Shown: positions 1 to 11,801, numbered from the stretch's first letter. The stretch is 64,000 bases of DNA from Okapia johnstoni (GCA_024291935.2 CM044320.1:30410001-30474000); one strand, 5' to 3'. Numbers and translations: made by a program. Notes: a model not told the origin generated them from the letters alone.

Positions 1-1378
1 TCTTATCCTAATGCCATTTACTTTTTAATTTCACCAACTCCGGACTTAGAATATGCAGTTACTCAGTAAATGCTAACCACTGATAACAACCACAGTTTAC
101 ATTTCAGCCTGTCGTACACTCCTAGATACACACAGTCCACACACGAACCCCTATAACAACAGTTACAAATAAACATTTACAAAGAAAAATTCAAAATCAT
201 AAATAAAAACCAGCTTTCCTGATGGATCATTTGAAGCTAGCGCAATGCATAAGTCAAACCAAGCAGCAACCCTAAAACAAAGAATTAAAGCAACAAAGAA
301 ACAGCAGAGAAGAAAACTACGTGGATATTTTTTCCTCTTTTATCAGAAACCAAAAATAAATGATATCACATCCAGGAATAGTGACCATAAATAAAATGTA
401 ATAAGTATATTAGGTCAAAAAAATAAATCACAGTCCTTCAACTCACTGGCCCTTATGTATAAATAATTTCCTAATGAAAGAAAGAAAAGCATCTCCCTCA
501 CTATGTATAATTGCACATATTTTAACGTTATGAAACCAACATAAGCTTCTACAACTATTTATCCTACTGTTTGCCCCTCATTCATTACAAAATATGAACG
601 GTTTAATTTCTCAGACTGGAGAAAGTTTTGCCCTGAACTGGACAGCTGTTTGTTTCTATCTCTAGGTAGTTATCCTTCCAAATTGATTTCTGTCCCTCAG
701 AGATGATCAATTTAAAACAAAAACAAAACTCCTCTACAGATCTTTTGTAAGGTGTTTCCCCCCACCCCATACTAGGAGAGCCTCAAGGAAAGGAAAAAAT
801 TACACACACATATACATAGAGAGATTTTTTTTAAAGCTTTAACTGTAATGATAAAAATATTGAGATCCAGCTAATTTCCAAATGCCAACAGAATAGGGAA
901 TAAGATAGTTAGCAACACAAATACTGTATTATAGAATGACATGTTTTCACCATTAATTCTTTTTCTTTATTTTTATGAATAGGAAGTTGACTTGACCAAC
1001 AATAATGACAGTTAATGACAACCCAGTGAGTCACTGCCTCCTGGGCCTTAAGAAGGAGTAGGTCCATGTATAAATGATAATTAATGCCATTAAACATTCC
1101 AACACTACACTTACTTAACAACTTTTCGCATTCCAATTCTCAAATGCTTCTACTGTACCTTACCAAAAAAAAAGACTATGAAGGTATACAGGGTTAATGT
1201 GCAAGGTAGCCAACTGAGCTTGCTAAGGTACTTCTCTTGAGGAGTGAATCAGTATGTGATTTTTATGTTCACCAGCAACCTGTACATATGGCCATTATTT
1301 TTCATCAAGCTGAATAATAAGCTGTATACAAACTGAATACACAGCAAGCTGCACCCTTATTTTGGTCGACATCAGCTC
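1..1378 (-). other. Unique AT-rich DNA, possible 3' UTR
   Basis: No repeat was recognised here. If the candidate terminal exons just to the right are real, this is their 3' untranslated region read on the minus strand, starting after the stop codon at 1381-1379. A minus-strand AATAAA lies at 971-966 and ATTAAA variants near 607-602 and 31-26. No downstream U-rich element makes any of these a convincing cleavage site. Short open frames here look like chance. The UTR reading depends wholly on the exon call. Confidence 0.25.
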
Positions 1379-2304
1379 TCAGTTCTTGTGGTTTGCTCTG
1401 CGGTCGGATGCTGCTATGGCTAGTGATACTGCTTCTAGATGTGATTCAAATTCACTTTTATAAACTGTAGATTCAGGGATTTATATTACGACCAGGGCCC
1501 TTTTCTCAATATTTCAGGAAGGTAGTGTGGAAGGAAAACCTGAATAAAGGAATAAAGTATTCACATACTGGAAAACAACTTTAAAAGTTATTTGATATTG
1601 GTAAACACATGAAAGGATCTGATTTCCTGCATAATAAAGGATTCTTTCATTGTATGTACAGATGTTTAAATTAACACACACATTCCATTCTTATCTCTCT
1701 TAAACTCGGCAGAATAACTGTAAGTCTTCACAAGGCATGTTATCAATGTAAAAGCAATAAAAAAGTCACCCTCTTGTGAATTACTATTTACAGTATTTCA
1801 CAAAAATGGCATCCTCACCCTCCGAATGAACAAGGTTGTCTCTTTAAATTGAAGGACACTGCCTTGCACTCTTCATCAGTTAGTATTAGTGATGGGGGGT
1901 GGGGGAGGGAGAAAATAACAAACCATTTTTCTATCATTTGAACTCTCTTTGACCCCTGTGAGCTATTCAAGTATGCACTTAAGACAATTCCAATAAATAA
2001 CATATATACACATACATAGAGCAGATATACAGATAGTGAAAAGAGTGAATCCTGATAAAACAGATAGGTTGATACCTTGAAATTAACCATTTTGAAGTCA
2101 GTTTCTGTCATTGATGGTACAAGACGAACTCCCATGTATGAATGGTAATGATATTTCATGACTTTAATCAATAATTCTGTGAATCTCGATATAAACTTGC
2201 TGTGAATCAACCACAGCTAAAAGAGCTAAATGAGCTAAGAAAAAGAGACAGCTACCTTGTCCCGATGTTGACTTAAAATGCTTCAGTCTATGATCAAAGT
2301 TATA
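1379..2304 (-). CDS. Candidate last two coding exons of an unidentified gene
   Basis: Seen: on the minus strand a 49-base exon at 2304-2256 follows a pyrimidine-rich acceptor ending ctctcccccag and ends CAAG before gtagct. Only one of its frames is open; it reads YNFDHRLKHFKSTSGQ plus one leftover base. A second segment at 1464-1379 follows ctacag, needs exactly one base from the previous exon, and stays open for 27 codons to TGA, ending SDRRANHKN. The 791-base intron between them has GT-AG ends. The phase match and helix-like composition favour real C-terminal exons. Against: the second acceptor has a poor pyrimidine tract, no upstream exon was found, and short open frames arise by chance. 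I do not recognise the protein. Chance is the main alternative. Confidence 0.35.
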
Positions 2305-4639
2305 CTGGGGGAGAGTCAAGGAGGCTGGCAAATAAAAAAATGCAGTGAGAAGTATATGATGAAATATATCATTTAAGTGATATTTAGCTTAAAAAGTTCA
2401 AAATATTCCAGTCATACGTATTTCTATTCCAAAGTTAAATATAAAATTTTATGAAAAGATGTTACATCTCATAAATGTGCATTTGTACATATCTATAGTT
2501 ACAAGAATTATTTATTCACTTTCACTAAAATATTTCCTCAAAATAGAGACTAATTGGTGTCTGTCTAGCAGTTTCCAACACTACTTCTCCATTTTACTGG
2601 CACTACATGCTATAGTTTTAAATGTACATTTAATGCTAGTATTACTAGGTCTACTGCAAATTGTTATACAGAGTAGTGATAAAAGCAGTAGTCCAAACTT
2701 GACAGCTAAACCCATAAAGAGTTATGCAGGATGCTGTAAATACTTTAAAGATGCTTTCTGAAACCACTCATTCCCGCTTCCCTAAAAAGAGATCCAAAAG
2801 GGGAAAAAGAGTAGAAATGGAGATTTAAAATCTGACAAAACTATCCTGTATATTTTCTTCATCTTTAGAGAGCTTTCATCATATAGTTGCTAGAAATAAA
2901 GATAAAACCCTACCAAAATTAACAGAGGAAGATAGATGTAAATGAGTCACCAAATAAACCTTTCTTTCAGCCAGAAACCATGTGAATGTGTGGAGGTTTT
3001 CTCAGAGCAAAACATGTGCCTTGAATTCCCAGGAAGCTCTGTCAGTGGCAGAGACACAGGGAATGCAGTGGTCGTGCATATGCATTGCACTGTCAAGTTT
3101 GGGCTTTCCCGTTACCTTCTGGAGCTCTGACAATACCAACTCTAGAAGCCAGGGGTCAAGAGGGAATCACTCTGTTGTGATTCCCAGTGACCCAGCGAAC
3201 AGTATTTCGCCACAGTCCTGTGACGTGTGATGAGGTTTGGGGAGTTTCAGTGTTAGCTCCAAAAATCCTAAGGAGGGCTCTTCCTTTTGTAAAGCAAATT
3301 AATTACACAACCAAACATTGCCACATTCTAGAGACCTGTTGACATAATGGGAACTTCAACCTCCACTTTGCTTTGCATTTTTACAAAGGAGGGCAAAGAG
3401 GTCCAGGTGGAGCCCAACATAATTCAGGTAAAGGAAGATTAAGAAGATGTTTTTTATCTACTACCCATGGCAAGAAGTTACATATTTTAGGTCTGAAGTT
3501 CAACTGAAAATAATTCAATATTTCAGTATTGTACTATTCACTCTTGAGAAGTATATGATAGAAAATGAATGGACATCAGCAGATCTGTTATTTCTGAGTC
3601 TTCTTTCTAAGCTGTAATACACTTTCATCAGTGTTTACAGTGCCTCAGTCCAGTTTACAGACATGGAGCACATGAGCCTCAAGTCAGCTACAGAGTTCTC
3701 TATGATTTTTATGTGGACATCCCAATTAAAAATTATAAACTGTTATTCTCACAATGATCACTGCATTTTACAACTAGTTTACTTCTTACATTTTCTTCTG
3801 ATCCCAAGCATCAGAATGAAAACAACAAAAACACCCATTTATTGCAGTCTTATCCAATCATAGTTTTACTAGAAAAGAGACTTCTGGAGCTCGACCCCCT
3901 TTCCCATATTCCTGGCAGGATAAAATGTCATTTCTAATGGTAAATATTAAAGTCAAAAAATGTGAGCAATCATGGAAACTGTGAGCTTTCCCAACACATA
4001 TGACTCACTTACATCCCCAGAAGTAATGAAGCCTTCCGAAAAAACATAGAGATTCAAAAAGAGATGATGATTTGATGGTTTTTCCTGTGTGTAAGTAAGA
4101 TCAGCTATGACTAAATAATTTCTCAATTGCTAGACTAAAACAAGCCAAAACAAATAGCTTTTAAACATTAAAGCATATTGTGTAGTGGTGACTGTTCAAG
4201 GTCTCACTAAAGTCAACACTGGATAGATAATATGGAGACGAGTTAGATGCAAGGGGCTATTCTTGAACTCATTGATTATAGAAACAAACAAAAAAAAACT
4301 TCTGAAACACTGCAAGTATAAAAGTCAATTCTAATAGGGCTCACTTGTATATTAATAAATCTAATATGGTTCATATTTAATAATAAAAGGCAAATCATAT
4401 ACACTTAAGGTAGTTAAAGCTCAAATGGTTGCAAAAATGCTAGAATATTTTTCTAGGTATAATGATGATAGAAGAATCTCAGCATTTTCATATCAGTGAA
4501 AATTTTATCCAAATCCTACATTATACACATATTAATTTCCCCTACTCCTTTGAACTCTCTCATATGTTTCTAAGGACAGAAATATAAGAAGGATAATGTA
4601 TTAAACATATTGAATTAAAAACTTAACCAAGGAAAAGCT
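2305..4639. other. Unique sequence with a GC-richer patch
   Basis: No repeat was recognised. Most of it is AT-rich. About 2970-3240 is less AT-rich, has several CpGs and contains a POU-like palindrome. Two overlapping plus-strand open frames there (2942-3130 and 2982-3230) have no recognisable product and are probably chance. Confidence 0.4.
3074..3085. promoter_or_regulatory. POU MORE-like palindrome
   Basis: GTGCATATGCAT differs at one base from the palindromic octamer-type site ATGCATATGCAT bound by POU dimers. It sits in the GC-richer patch at 2970-3240. A 12-base site can occur by chance, so function is inference only. Confidence 0.2.
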
Positions 4640-4760
4640 ATTCATTTAATCAAGAAACTTTTATCAATCACCTATTGTGTCCAGTCAGAAGTGGTGAGGT
4701 CCCATAGGTAGCCTATCTATGCAGATATAATAGAAGTGAACACTTATTTCCTAACTTGGC
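4635..4760 (-). mobile_element. L2 LINE 3'-end relic (weak)
   Basis: The order of an ATTCATTTAAT-type run, TTATCAATCACC and CTATTGTGTCCAG resembles the reversed 3' end of L2 (tgaatga tail, then the 'cacctactatgtgccag' block). It is heavily diverged. Confidence 0.3.
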
Positions 4761-5049
4761 TGATCTTAATCTTATTACGAAAACAAGATACACATATAAA
4801 TTTTTAAAAAATAAAAATTAAATTCATACCAAGATGCTCACACAGGCTTGTTTTGGTTCAATTATGTTAGCATTATTTTCCCAGGGAGATGTAACATGAT
4901 TTCTGTGTCATGTATATATGAAACCTAGAACTGTGGTGAGCATACAGTAGTGGTTAATGCAGAATTATGGAAATATTTTGAGATAAATTCAAAAGACTAG
5001 CATGTAGAAAAAAATAGTTCTAAATATCACTTCTTTACCAGTTAGACAA

Positions 5050-5230
5050 ATGAATGGAAATTAGAGTTGATAGTCCTAACTTTCTTATTGTATGACCATG
5101 GACATGTTACTTTTACAACTCTGAGTTTTCACTTTCTAAACTATAAAATGGCTTGTGGTGAAACTTTGTCAAGTGAAAAATATCACAAATCTACGAACAT
5201 AAATCCCTAGTAAATACTCGCTCATGGTAG
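5050..5230 (+). mobile_element. MIR SINE relic
   Basis: It keeps MIR order: a tgtatgaccatggacatgtt block (family: tgtgaccttgggcaagtt), then actctgagttttcac, then ctataaaatgg, then the 3' block tagtaaatactcg. Ancient mammalian tRNA-derived SINE, not mobile. Confidence 0.5.
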
Positions 5231-6358
5231 GAAGAAAATAATTGTAGTGCTATTGCTATCACACTGTCACAAGACATTATGCATTTGGATTGCTCAAAAT
5301 CTGCACAATTTTTCTCTGATAATTGAAAAGCATAAATGATTTGATGTTGCCCCGCAAATATTATGTATTTACTTGAGCTAAATGTCTGCAATGCTTATTA
5401 AAAATTCCTTTAAACATTTGGATTATCTTGTGATTAGGGGAAAAACCTTTGTGAAGAACCCCAAGCATACTTTAATTAAGTATAGCTCTAAATTAAAGAA
5501 TATTCCCCCTCATCAGTAATCAAAATATAATAATATTTCTTAAAGTAGAAAATCTCGGCATTTAGGAAAACTTAGTTTTCTATAAAGGGACCAGAGACAC
5601 CAGAGTGAACAATCCTGAAGATTAGTTTTGATGGTTGTGGGGGACCAAGAAGGGGAACTTCTCTGTTTTCTGAATCCTATAGGAGAACTTTGTTTGTCAT
5701 AAGGCTCACTGAATACTCGGGAACTTACAAGTAAGTTTATCTTGTATATATGTATAACTTCAGTCCCTCTATTATAAGCATTAAACATGTTTGTCAAGTT
5801 GAGAATACTGAAGTTACAAGCTCCAGAGAACTGCTTACTAGTGATACCATGTGCAAGAAAAATGACAAATTCTTGGATTGAGAAGACAGAGAGAGGAATC
5901 ATTCTGGGGCTTAAGAAATACTGTCAGTTATAAAACGAATTTTATGAGGACATTAAAGTATTCGGAGTTCCTTTGATTAAAGACTATATATGTATAATAG
6001 AATACCATAACCACATACGTTAAAGTCCTTAAACCATTCATTTGATCTCTTTATCAAAGTTGGGCTTCTCTTGTGAATTTATAACTGCGAGAAAAAAAAA
6101 ATCACTTTCCAGACTGTTCACATAAGGGGAGCCTAATGTTGAACAGAATATTGAAAGAGCCTTGTAAAAATTAAAACACAGATGAAATAAAAAATTGCTC
6201 CCCATGCTTAGGAAACATCAAAATGCCTAAGTGAAAATTAGATACATCTTTAGATAACAATTTTTGATCTGACTATAAAGAAATAATCAGTAATTTTTCA
6301 AAACATCACCCCTAAATTTGAGAATGTTCTTGTGACAAATGGCAAACTAACAAATTTG
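5231..6358. other. Unique AT-rich stretch
   Basis: No element recognised. A 120-codon minus-strand frame (5902-5540) has no recognisable domain. The stretch ends in the left TSD of the Bov-A2 (caaatttg, 6351-6358). Confidence 0.35.
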
Positions 6359-6630
6359 GGTGCCGCCGCTAAGTCATTTCAGTCATGTCCGACTCTGTGC
6401 AACCCCACAGACGGCAGCCCACCAGGCTCCCCCATCCCTGGGATTCTCCAAGCAAGAACACTGGAGTGGGTTGCCATTTCCTTCTCCAATGCATGAAAGT
6501 GAAAAGTGAAAGTGAAGTCGCTCAGTCGTGTCCGACTCTGCGCGACCCCATGGACTGCAGCCTACCGGGCTCCTCCATCCGTGGGATTTTCCAGGCAAGA
6601 GTACTGGAGTGGGTTGCCATTGCCTTCTCC
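6359..6630 (-). mobile_element. Bov-A2 dimeric SINE
   Basis: Two Bov-A monomers in tandem are joined by the characteristic linker with repeated aaagtgaaaagtgaaagtg on the plus strand. Each monomer carries the tgtccgactctg block and the ctggagtgggttgccat block. Flanking copies of caaatttg at 6351-6358 and 6631-6638 are the TSD. Bov-A2 derives from BovB and is thought to be mobilised by it. The plus-strand and minus-strand open frames over it are shadows. Confidence 0.9.
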
Positions 6631-6638
6631 CAAATTTG

Positions 6639-7186
6639 TGTGAGACGTCCTTTATTTAATACATTGGTTAATAATAAGTGTAACTTATTTTAAACTGCAT
6701 TTAAAAATAAACATTAAGTACACATTAAGTAATACTAAGTCCTTTTGGTAAAGCCCCAAATTAATCATTAAAGTTGTTTAACAACTGCCATGCACAAGAC
6801 ACAGTACTGACCACTTTTACTTTATTTTCAAGTGATTAAGCAATACTACATTTAACCCTTTTTAATATGTCTTCAAATATCAGAAAAAAATTAATGTAGA
6901 ACTGGATTAACATCAGATTTTTATCACAAAAATAAAGGACTAAAAGAGACATATATAAACAAAGAATACAACTTTAGGAAGCCTTGTTATTATTAGTTCT
7001 AATAATTATGCATTAATTTCTGCACAATAATATCAATATGTACTTTTATAGTATCACATATATAAGGCAGCAATAAAGCAGTTAAAACTGACAAAACATT
7101 TTGTTCAATTTTTACCCTAATCTAGAATCTGTCGTGAATATTGGCCAAGAAAAGAATCTAGAAATCAATAATATATTGTGTGCTAT
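6639..7186. other. Unique AT-rich stretch
   Basis: AT-rich; nothing recognised in about 550 bases. Confidence 0.4.
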
Positions 7187-7398
7187 TTGTTTGTTGTTGT
7201 TTAGTTGCTAAGTTGTGTCCGACTCTTTTTGTAACCCCATGGAACGTAGCCCGCCAGGCTCCTCTGTCCATGGAATTCTCCAGGCAAGAATATTGGAAAG
7301 GGTTGGTATTCTATTCTCCAGGGGATGATCCAGGGATCAACCCGAGTCTCCCCAATTGTAGGCGGTCTTTACCACTGGGCCACCAGCGAAGCCCTCAA
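7187..7398 (-). mobile_element. Bov-tA SINE
   Basis: On the minus strand it has the tRNA-Glu-derived head (plus strand ends in ccaccagcgaagccc), then a Bov-A monomer, then a short tail seen as ttgttgttgttt. TSD gtgtgctat at 7178-7186 against gtgtgccat at 7399-7407, one mismatch. Confidence 0.85.
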
Positions 7399-7407
7399 GT
7401 GTGCCAT

Positions 7408-8891
7408 ACCAACAAGTGTGCTGTACGAAAATATGGAAATATTTCTTCCTGACCAAGCTATTGATCTGAACTTAAGTGTGATTGACTAGAATTTCTTACA
7501 GTTTCTCAAGATAATGTAATCATAGGGTTCTCCATGTTCATAAAAATGATTGACCCCTTTTTAAAAACTAAAGTATGCCATTTGCTTCAGTGATAGCAGC
7601 AATGAATTCCACAGTTTAGTTGTATGTTGCATAAAATATATTTCCTTTTATCTGTTTGGATCATTATACTTGATTTCATTGGGTGTTTCCTTCTGAGGAA
7701 AGGTAAAGAAATCCACCAATAGATATGTATTTTCATTATCATTTTCTGTCCGTACCGCTAATAGTTCCTGAGTTTCATCTTTTACACATGGTTACACTAC
7801 AGTCAGTGCTAGTGTCTGTCATTCCTTGATTCTCGATGATTTTATTTTTCTGCTTTTGTGAAGCACACAATCCTTTCAGCAAATATGGTTCTCCAAGAAT
7901 GTGTTATCTATTATTTACCAGTGTTTTAACTATCATATCTTAACTATGAATATTAGTAGAGGAGAGATGAGAACAGATAGCCCAAGTTGGGGCATTTTGA
8001 TTCATAAAAATAATTGATATTATTCCCCACCAGAGCCTGAGCAGACCTTAGGTTCACACAGTGTTGCAAAGTACCTAAAGAAGAGATGAATTGTCTACAC
8101 AGACTTTCTGGTTCATAAATTTCCTGTCGAAAGGAAGTAATTGTTTTGTTTAAAGGAAACATCCTGGGTTAGATTAAGCAAAAGTCCCATTTTCTGTCAA
8201 CAGATGACAAAGCAGAGAGGTAAAAAGGTCAATAAATATCAGAAAGCAAAAGACTAGTCAGTATTTATAGGGTACCTGTGTGTGCACGTACTATGGGCAT
8301 CAAGAAACAAAATGTCTGAACGTCTGAATTAATTTTCTCATTTTGTTAAATTAGTTTGTGTTCTCTGTAGGCATCGTATAGGGACAGATTACTAAACATA
8401 CAACAAACACAATTCAACAAACAAAATTCAAACTCTATCAAAGGGATCTTTCTCATTAAAATTTAAGCATGATAGAGCTAGAACAATCTTCTCCACCCAC
8501 ATGTGTCTGACTGGTCTGATACAATTTTCTTACTGAATTTCTCCAGGGGTTCAAACAAGGGTTTTCTTAGTCTATTATGGGGCATCTCTGTGGCTTACAT
8601 ATCAATGCACAAGTTTCCTCATACAATCACATATCACCCAAACAAAACCTTTTCCTGAGTTACATGATTTCTCTTCTCTGAGGATCTGGAAATTTTACCT
8701 AATTTCTAAAAAAAAAAAAAATCAACCTCCTGAACTGAGACTACTTTATTATTTCTTAGAAAGGGAGGGAGAGTAACATGTTTTTATTTCCCTGAGTCTT
8801 TTTCATTAGCAATAGTAACAGAATATATTTAATTATATGATACTTAAAGTAAAAAGTCCATCAGTTATGGTGCATTAAAAACTTTATAAAC
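7408..8891. other. Unique stretch
   Basis: No element recognised. A minus-strand open frame at 8162-7953 contains a passable splice acceptor but cannot be joined in phase to the exons at the left edge, so it is not called. Confidence 0.35.
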
Positions 8892-9045
8892 TATTTTTGG
8901 CTGTGCTGGGTCTTTGTTGCTATATGTGGGCTTTCTCTGGGCTTCCCTGTTAACTCAGATGGTAAAGAATCTGTCTGTAATACAGTGGGCTTTCTCTAGA
9001 TGCGGCAAGCTTGGGCTACACTCTCGTTGCAGGACATGGGCTGCA
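8892..9045 (-). mobile_element. CHR-type SINE relic
   Basis: The plus strand reads ggctgtgctgggtctttg, then gggctttctct, then a gatgcggcaagcttgggct block: the reversed body of the cetartiodactyl CHR family. Its tRNA head is missing at the right. It is interrupted by a small SINE fragment at 8939-8985. Confidence 0.6.
8939..8985 (+). mobile_element. 3'-truncated, tailless Bov-tA head (tRNA-half-like)
   Basis: About 47 bases match only the tRNA-derived 5' head of Bov-tA, from gggcttccctg to the 3' side of the anticodon-like stem (ctgt, loop, acag). There is no Bov-A body and no tail. The insert lies between perfect 13-base copies of gtgggctttctct at 8926-8938 and 8985-8997, the second sharing one g with the insert. 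Normal SINE insertions are truncated at the 5' end; this one lacks its 3' end, which fits the class known as tailless retropseudogenes. A later internal deletion would be unlikely to leave the duplication flush. Confidence 0.7.
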
Positions 9046-9838
9046 AATTCCCTCATTTTCAGTTGGACCTTAAAACAAAACATGTACATGCTTCATAAAA
9101 TTAGGGTAAGCATTAAATTAAATAGCTCATATTAAACACATAGAAGTGGATCTTATTAGGCTTTCTATAGTAAACATTCAAATAAATTATCTATTATATT
9201 ATTACGGTTATTATTTTATAAAAGGAATACTCATTGCCTTTAATAGCACACTTTGTCTTGAACCATACACGATTTGCATAATATTACACATGGAAAGGTG
9301 TGTGCATGTCTCTGATTTATGTGTATATGCAAAATGTATTTATCCATTAATTTAAAAGTCCTATATCGAGTAAATTTTATATTCCAGATACTAAAACAGG
9401 CAACAGAACACAAAGATGAAGAATGCAATACCCACTCAGGAAGCTTGATTTAGCAGGTAAGAATGCTATTGCACCTAAGTGTAGTATAATAGGTTATGTG
9501 CCACAAGAGAATTAGGTACAGTGTATGGTTAGATCCAAAATGCTGCTACCTTCTCTAGTCTAAGAGGTGCAAGGAGGATTACGGAAGACTACAAATTAAG
9601 TTTTAGAAACATTCTCACAATGAGGCATGCTTTTTCTAAAGTATTCATGTCCATTGTCATTTGGAACTATGTGGAGAGAGTCTCTTAAAGAATGCTCCTA
9701 TCTCTACATGAGTTTCTAAATGGTTGATTCAAAAGGTTAAATGATATTTCATCCTAAAAGAATTCCTATGTCCAAATATAAACTAGGAGTCATCTTTAAG
9801 AATTTTGCTGTATCCATGAAGGATTCCTCACACAGTAT
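9046..9838. other. Unique AT-rich stretch
   Basis: No recognised element. Two opposed small frames (9146-9355 plus, 9428-9240 minus) look like chance. Confidence 0.4.
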
Positions 9839-10061
9839 GGGCGTGGGTGCTAAGTCGCTTCAGTCATGTCTGACTCTCTGCAACCCTACGGACTGTAGCC
9901 TGCCAGGCTCCTCTGTCCATGGGATTCTCCAGCAAGAATACAGGAGTGGGTTGCCATGCCTTCCTCCAGGGAATCTTCCCAAGCCAGAGATCAAACCCTC
10001 ATCTCTTAGTCTCTTGGAATGGCAGGTGGGTTCTTTACCACTAGCACCACCCGGGAAGCCC
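9839..10061 (-). mobile_element. Bov-tA SINE
   Basis: Full order on the minus strand: tRNA-Glu head, linker, Bov-A body. TSD of 13 bases with one mismatch: cctcacacagtat at 9826-9838 and ccttacacagtat at 10062-10074. The plus-strand frame 9741-10097 is a SINE shadow. Confidence 0.9.
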
Positions 10062-10099
10062 CCTTACACAGTATATTCTGTTCCACACTGGGTCTAAAA

Positions 10100-10200
10100 C
10101 GCATCCTTGATTGACTCTGTGTCAGCCATCAGAGTGTGTAACATGTAGTGAGAACTCAATAATGAGCATTTGCTGAAGGAACAAATGCATGAATGAACAT
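10100..10200 (+). mobile_element. L2 3'-end relic (weak)
   Basis: It ends in a tagtgagaactcaataatg block, then gcatttgctgaagg, then gcatgaatgaac, close to the terminal L2 pattern 'tagtaggtgctcaataaat...tgaatgaatgaa'. Confidence 0.35.
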
Positions 10201-10265
10201 ATTCTCAGTCCCTTACCATCTTGGAAGAGCTTCAGACAAAAGTGAAATACTCAGCATAGCTAGTG

Positions 10266-10479
10266 GGTTTCCCTGGTGGCTCAGACAGTAAAGAATCTGC
10301 CTGTAATGCAGGAGACTCACGTTCCATCCCTGGGCCTGGGAAATCGCCTGGGTGAAGGGAATGGCAACCCACTCCAGTACTCTTGCTTGGAGAATCCATG
10401 GATAGAGGAGCCTGGCAGGCTACAGTCCATGGGGTGCAAAGAGTCAGACACGACTGAGCATCTAAGCATGCACACACAT
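10266..10479 (+). mobile_element. Bov-tA SINE
   Basis: Starts with a tttccctggtggctcagac head, then the Bov-A body ending gacacgactgagca. TSD catagctagtg at 10255-10265 against cttagttagtg at 10480-10490, nine of eleven matching. Confidence 0.85.
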
Positions 10480-10674
10480 CTTAGTTAGTGAATGCAGCAC
10501 GCTCTCACTAATTTTTATATTTCTTTTGGATCTGACAGGAGCATTCAGACATGAGCACTGTGCTCCTGAAACAAAGGGGATTTCAAAAGAATCTGAGCAG
10601 GGCTTGAAAATGACTAAGGTGTGTAAAATGTCATGCTAGTAGAGTATGGCCATGTATCCAGCAAAGTAGGATAA

Positions 10675-10895
10675 TTAAGAGAGTGGACTCTGGATCCACA
10701 GGGCTGGGTTTCATATCAAGGCTCTATGCCATGTAGTCCTTTCCCCTCTCAGTGCCTCAGGCTTATCAATTATATAAAAAAAAGAGGAAAACAGTGCCTC
10801 CTCTTCAGCTTGTTTTAAGGATTAGAGGAATATTCGAAATAACTTTAAACAGCACCTGTACCTAGCAGCCACTCCATTGGTGTTTAGTAAATGAG
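10675..10895 (+). mobile_element. MIR SINE relic
   Basis: One of the better MIRs here: gtggactctggatc, then tctatgccatgtagtcc, then cagtgcctcaggcttatc, then a degraded tail block with tttaaggattagaggaat. The order matches the MIR consensus from its tRNA head to its 3' part. Confidence 0.6.
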
Positions 10896-11801
10896 CAGTC
10901 ATTCGTAAGACAAGGTCCTTAAAGATGGGGACAGTGATCACCTGGATGTCAGTCTTTTGAGTGCCAGAGCTCCTTCCTGTGGCTATTTGCGTATTTAATA
11001 TGCAGCCCACAGTGACTCAGAGATAGATGCTGTTTGGCTTACATTCTAAAGCTCTCTGAGTCAAAAGCAGTAGTTCCACAGGTGTGTTTCAAAGTTTGTG
11101 AAACTCCCAGGGGGTGCAGGGGAATCCCTCAATGTCTCAGTTTCCTCTCTACTCAAACAATTCAAATACGTCTTTCCGGATGGCAGGGAGTTGCCAAGAT
11201 TCCCCTGTTTTCTGTGTTTTGGTTTATTCCGGAGCTCTCTGGCTTCTCCTGTCACTCTGGCTGGTTTGGGTTTTGTTGTCTGTATTCAAAGGAGGCCTGT
11301 GGTCTTGTCTTTCTCCAGCGTCTGTGTTTCGAGTTGTGCGGTTTGCCCCCTCTGTCTCTCATCATTGCTTTTGGCTCAGTCCCTTGACAGGAAATGAGAG
11401 ATTTATTTTATCTGGCTTGAACTACATTGTTCCTTCCTGACTACTGGTGTTACTTCACTCTAAATAACATGACTTTGTGCTCACAGTCTGCCCAAGGTCA
11501 AAGCCTGAGGGTAATAGACACATTTAAGGGCAGGGGAGGAGACTATAATCAGAGGGAAGGAGTGTGCGAGGAGAGAATTTAAGAAAAAAAAAATAACAGC
11601 AGTGATGCAAAAATTAAACTTGCAGCAGGTCCAAATTTTCTGGTGGGCTTGAAACACAATCTAAGAGCTGAGAGGGGAACTCCCCTCACCTCCCCTCCCC
11701 ACCCCTTCCAGATGTTATCGATTTAAAATGACACTATGAAGTAATCTAGGCTAGAAATTCAAATTTCATTTTAAAAGGAAGTATGAGTTGTCTGTGAGAA
11801 G
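10896..11801. other. Unique stretch with a CpG-containing patch
   Basis: About 11100-11400 is more GC-rich than its surroundings and holds roughly six CpGs. Three plus-strand frames and one minus-strand frame overlap there without recognisable domains. No repeat was recognised. It may be a diverged regulatory element; nothing shows it is coding. Confidence 0.35.

Noticed and set aside
1893..1909. G-rich run as a possible G-quadruplex.
   Set aside because: It is two long G runs and a third short one, not four separated GGG runs; weak and inside the candidate intron.
5540..5902. 120-codon minus-strand frame in unique DNA.
   Set aside because: No recognisable domain or credible splice boundaries.
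7953..8162. Possible minus-strand exon with acceptor cctttcgacag at about 8124.
   Set aside because: With either nearby donor the phase does not fit the candidate exon at 2304-2256, and no other partner exon was found.
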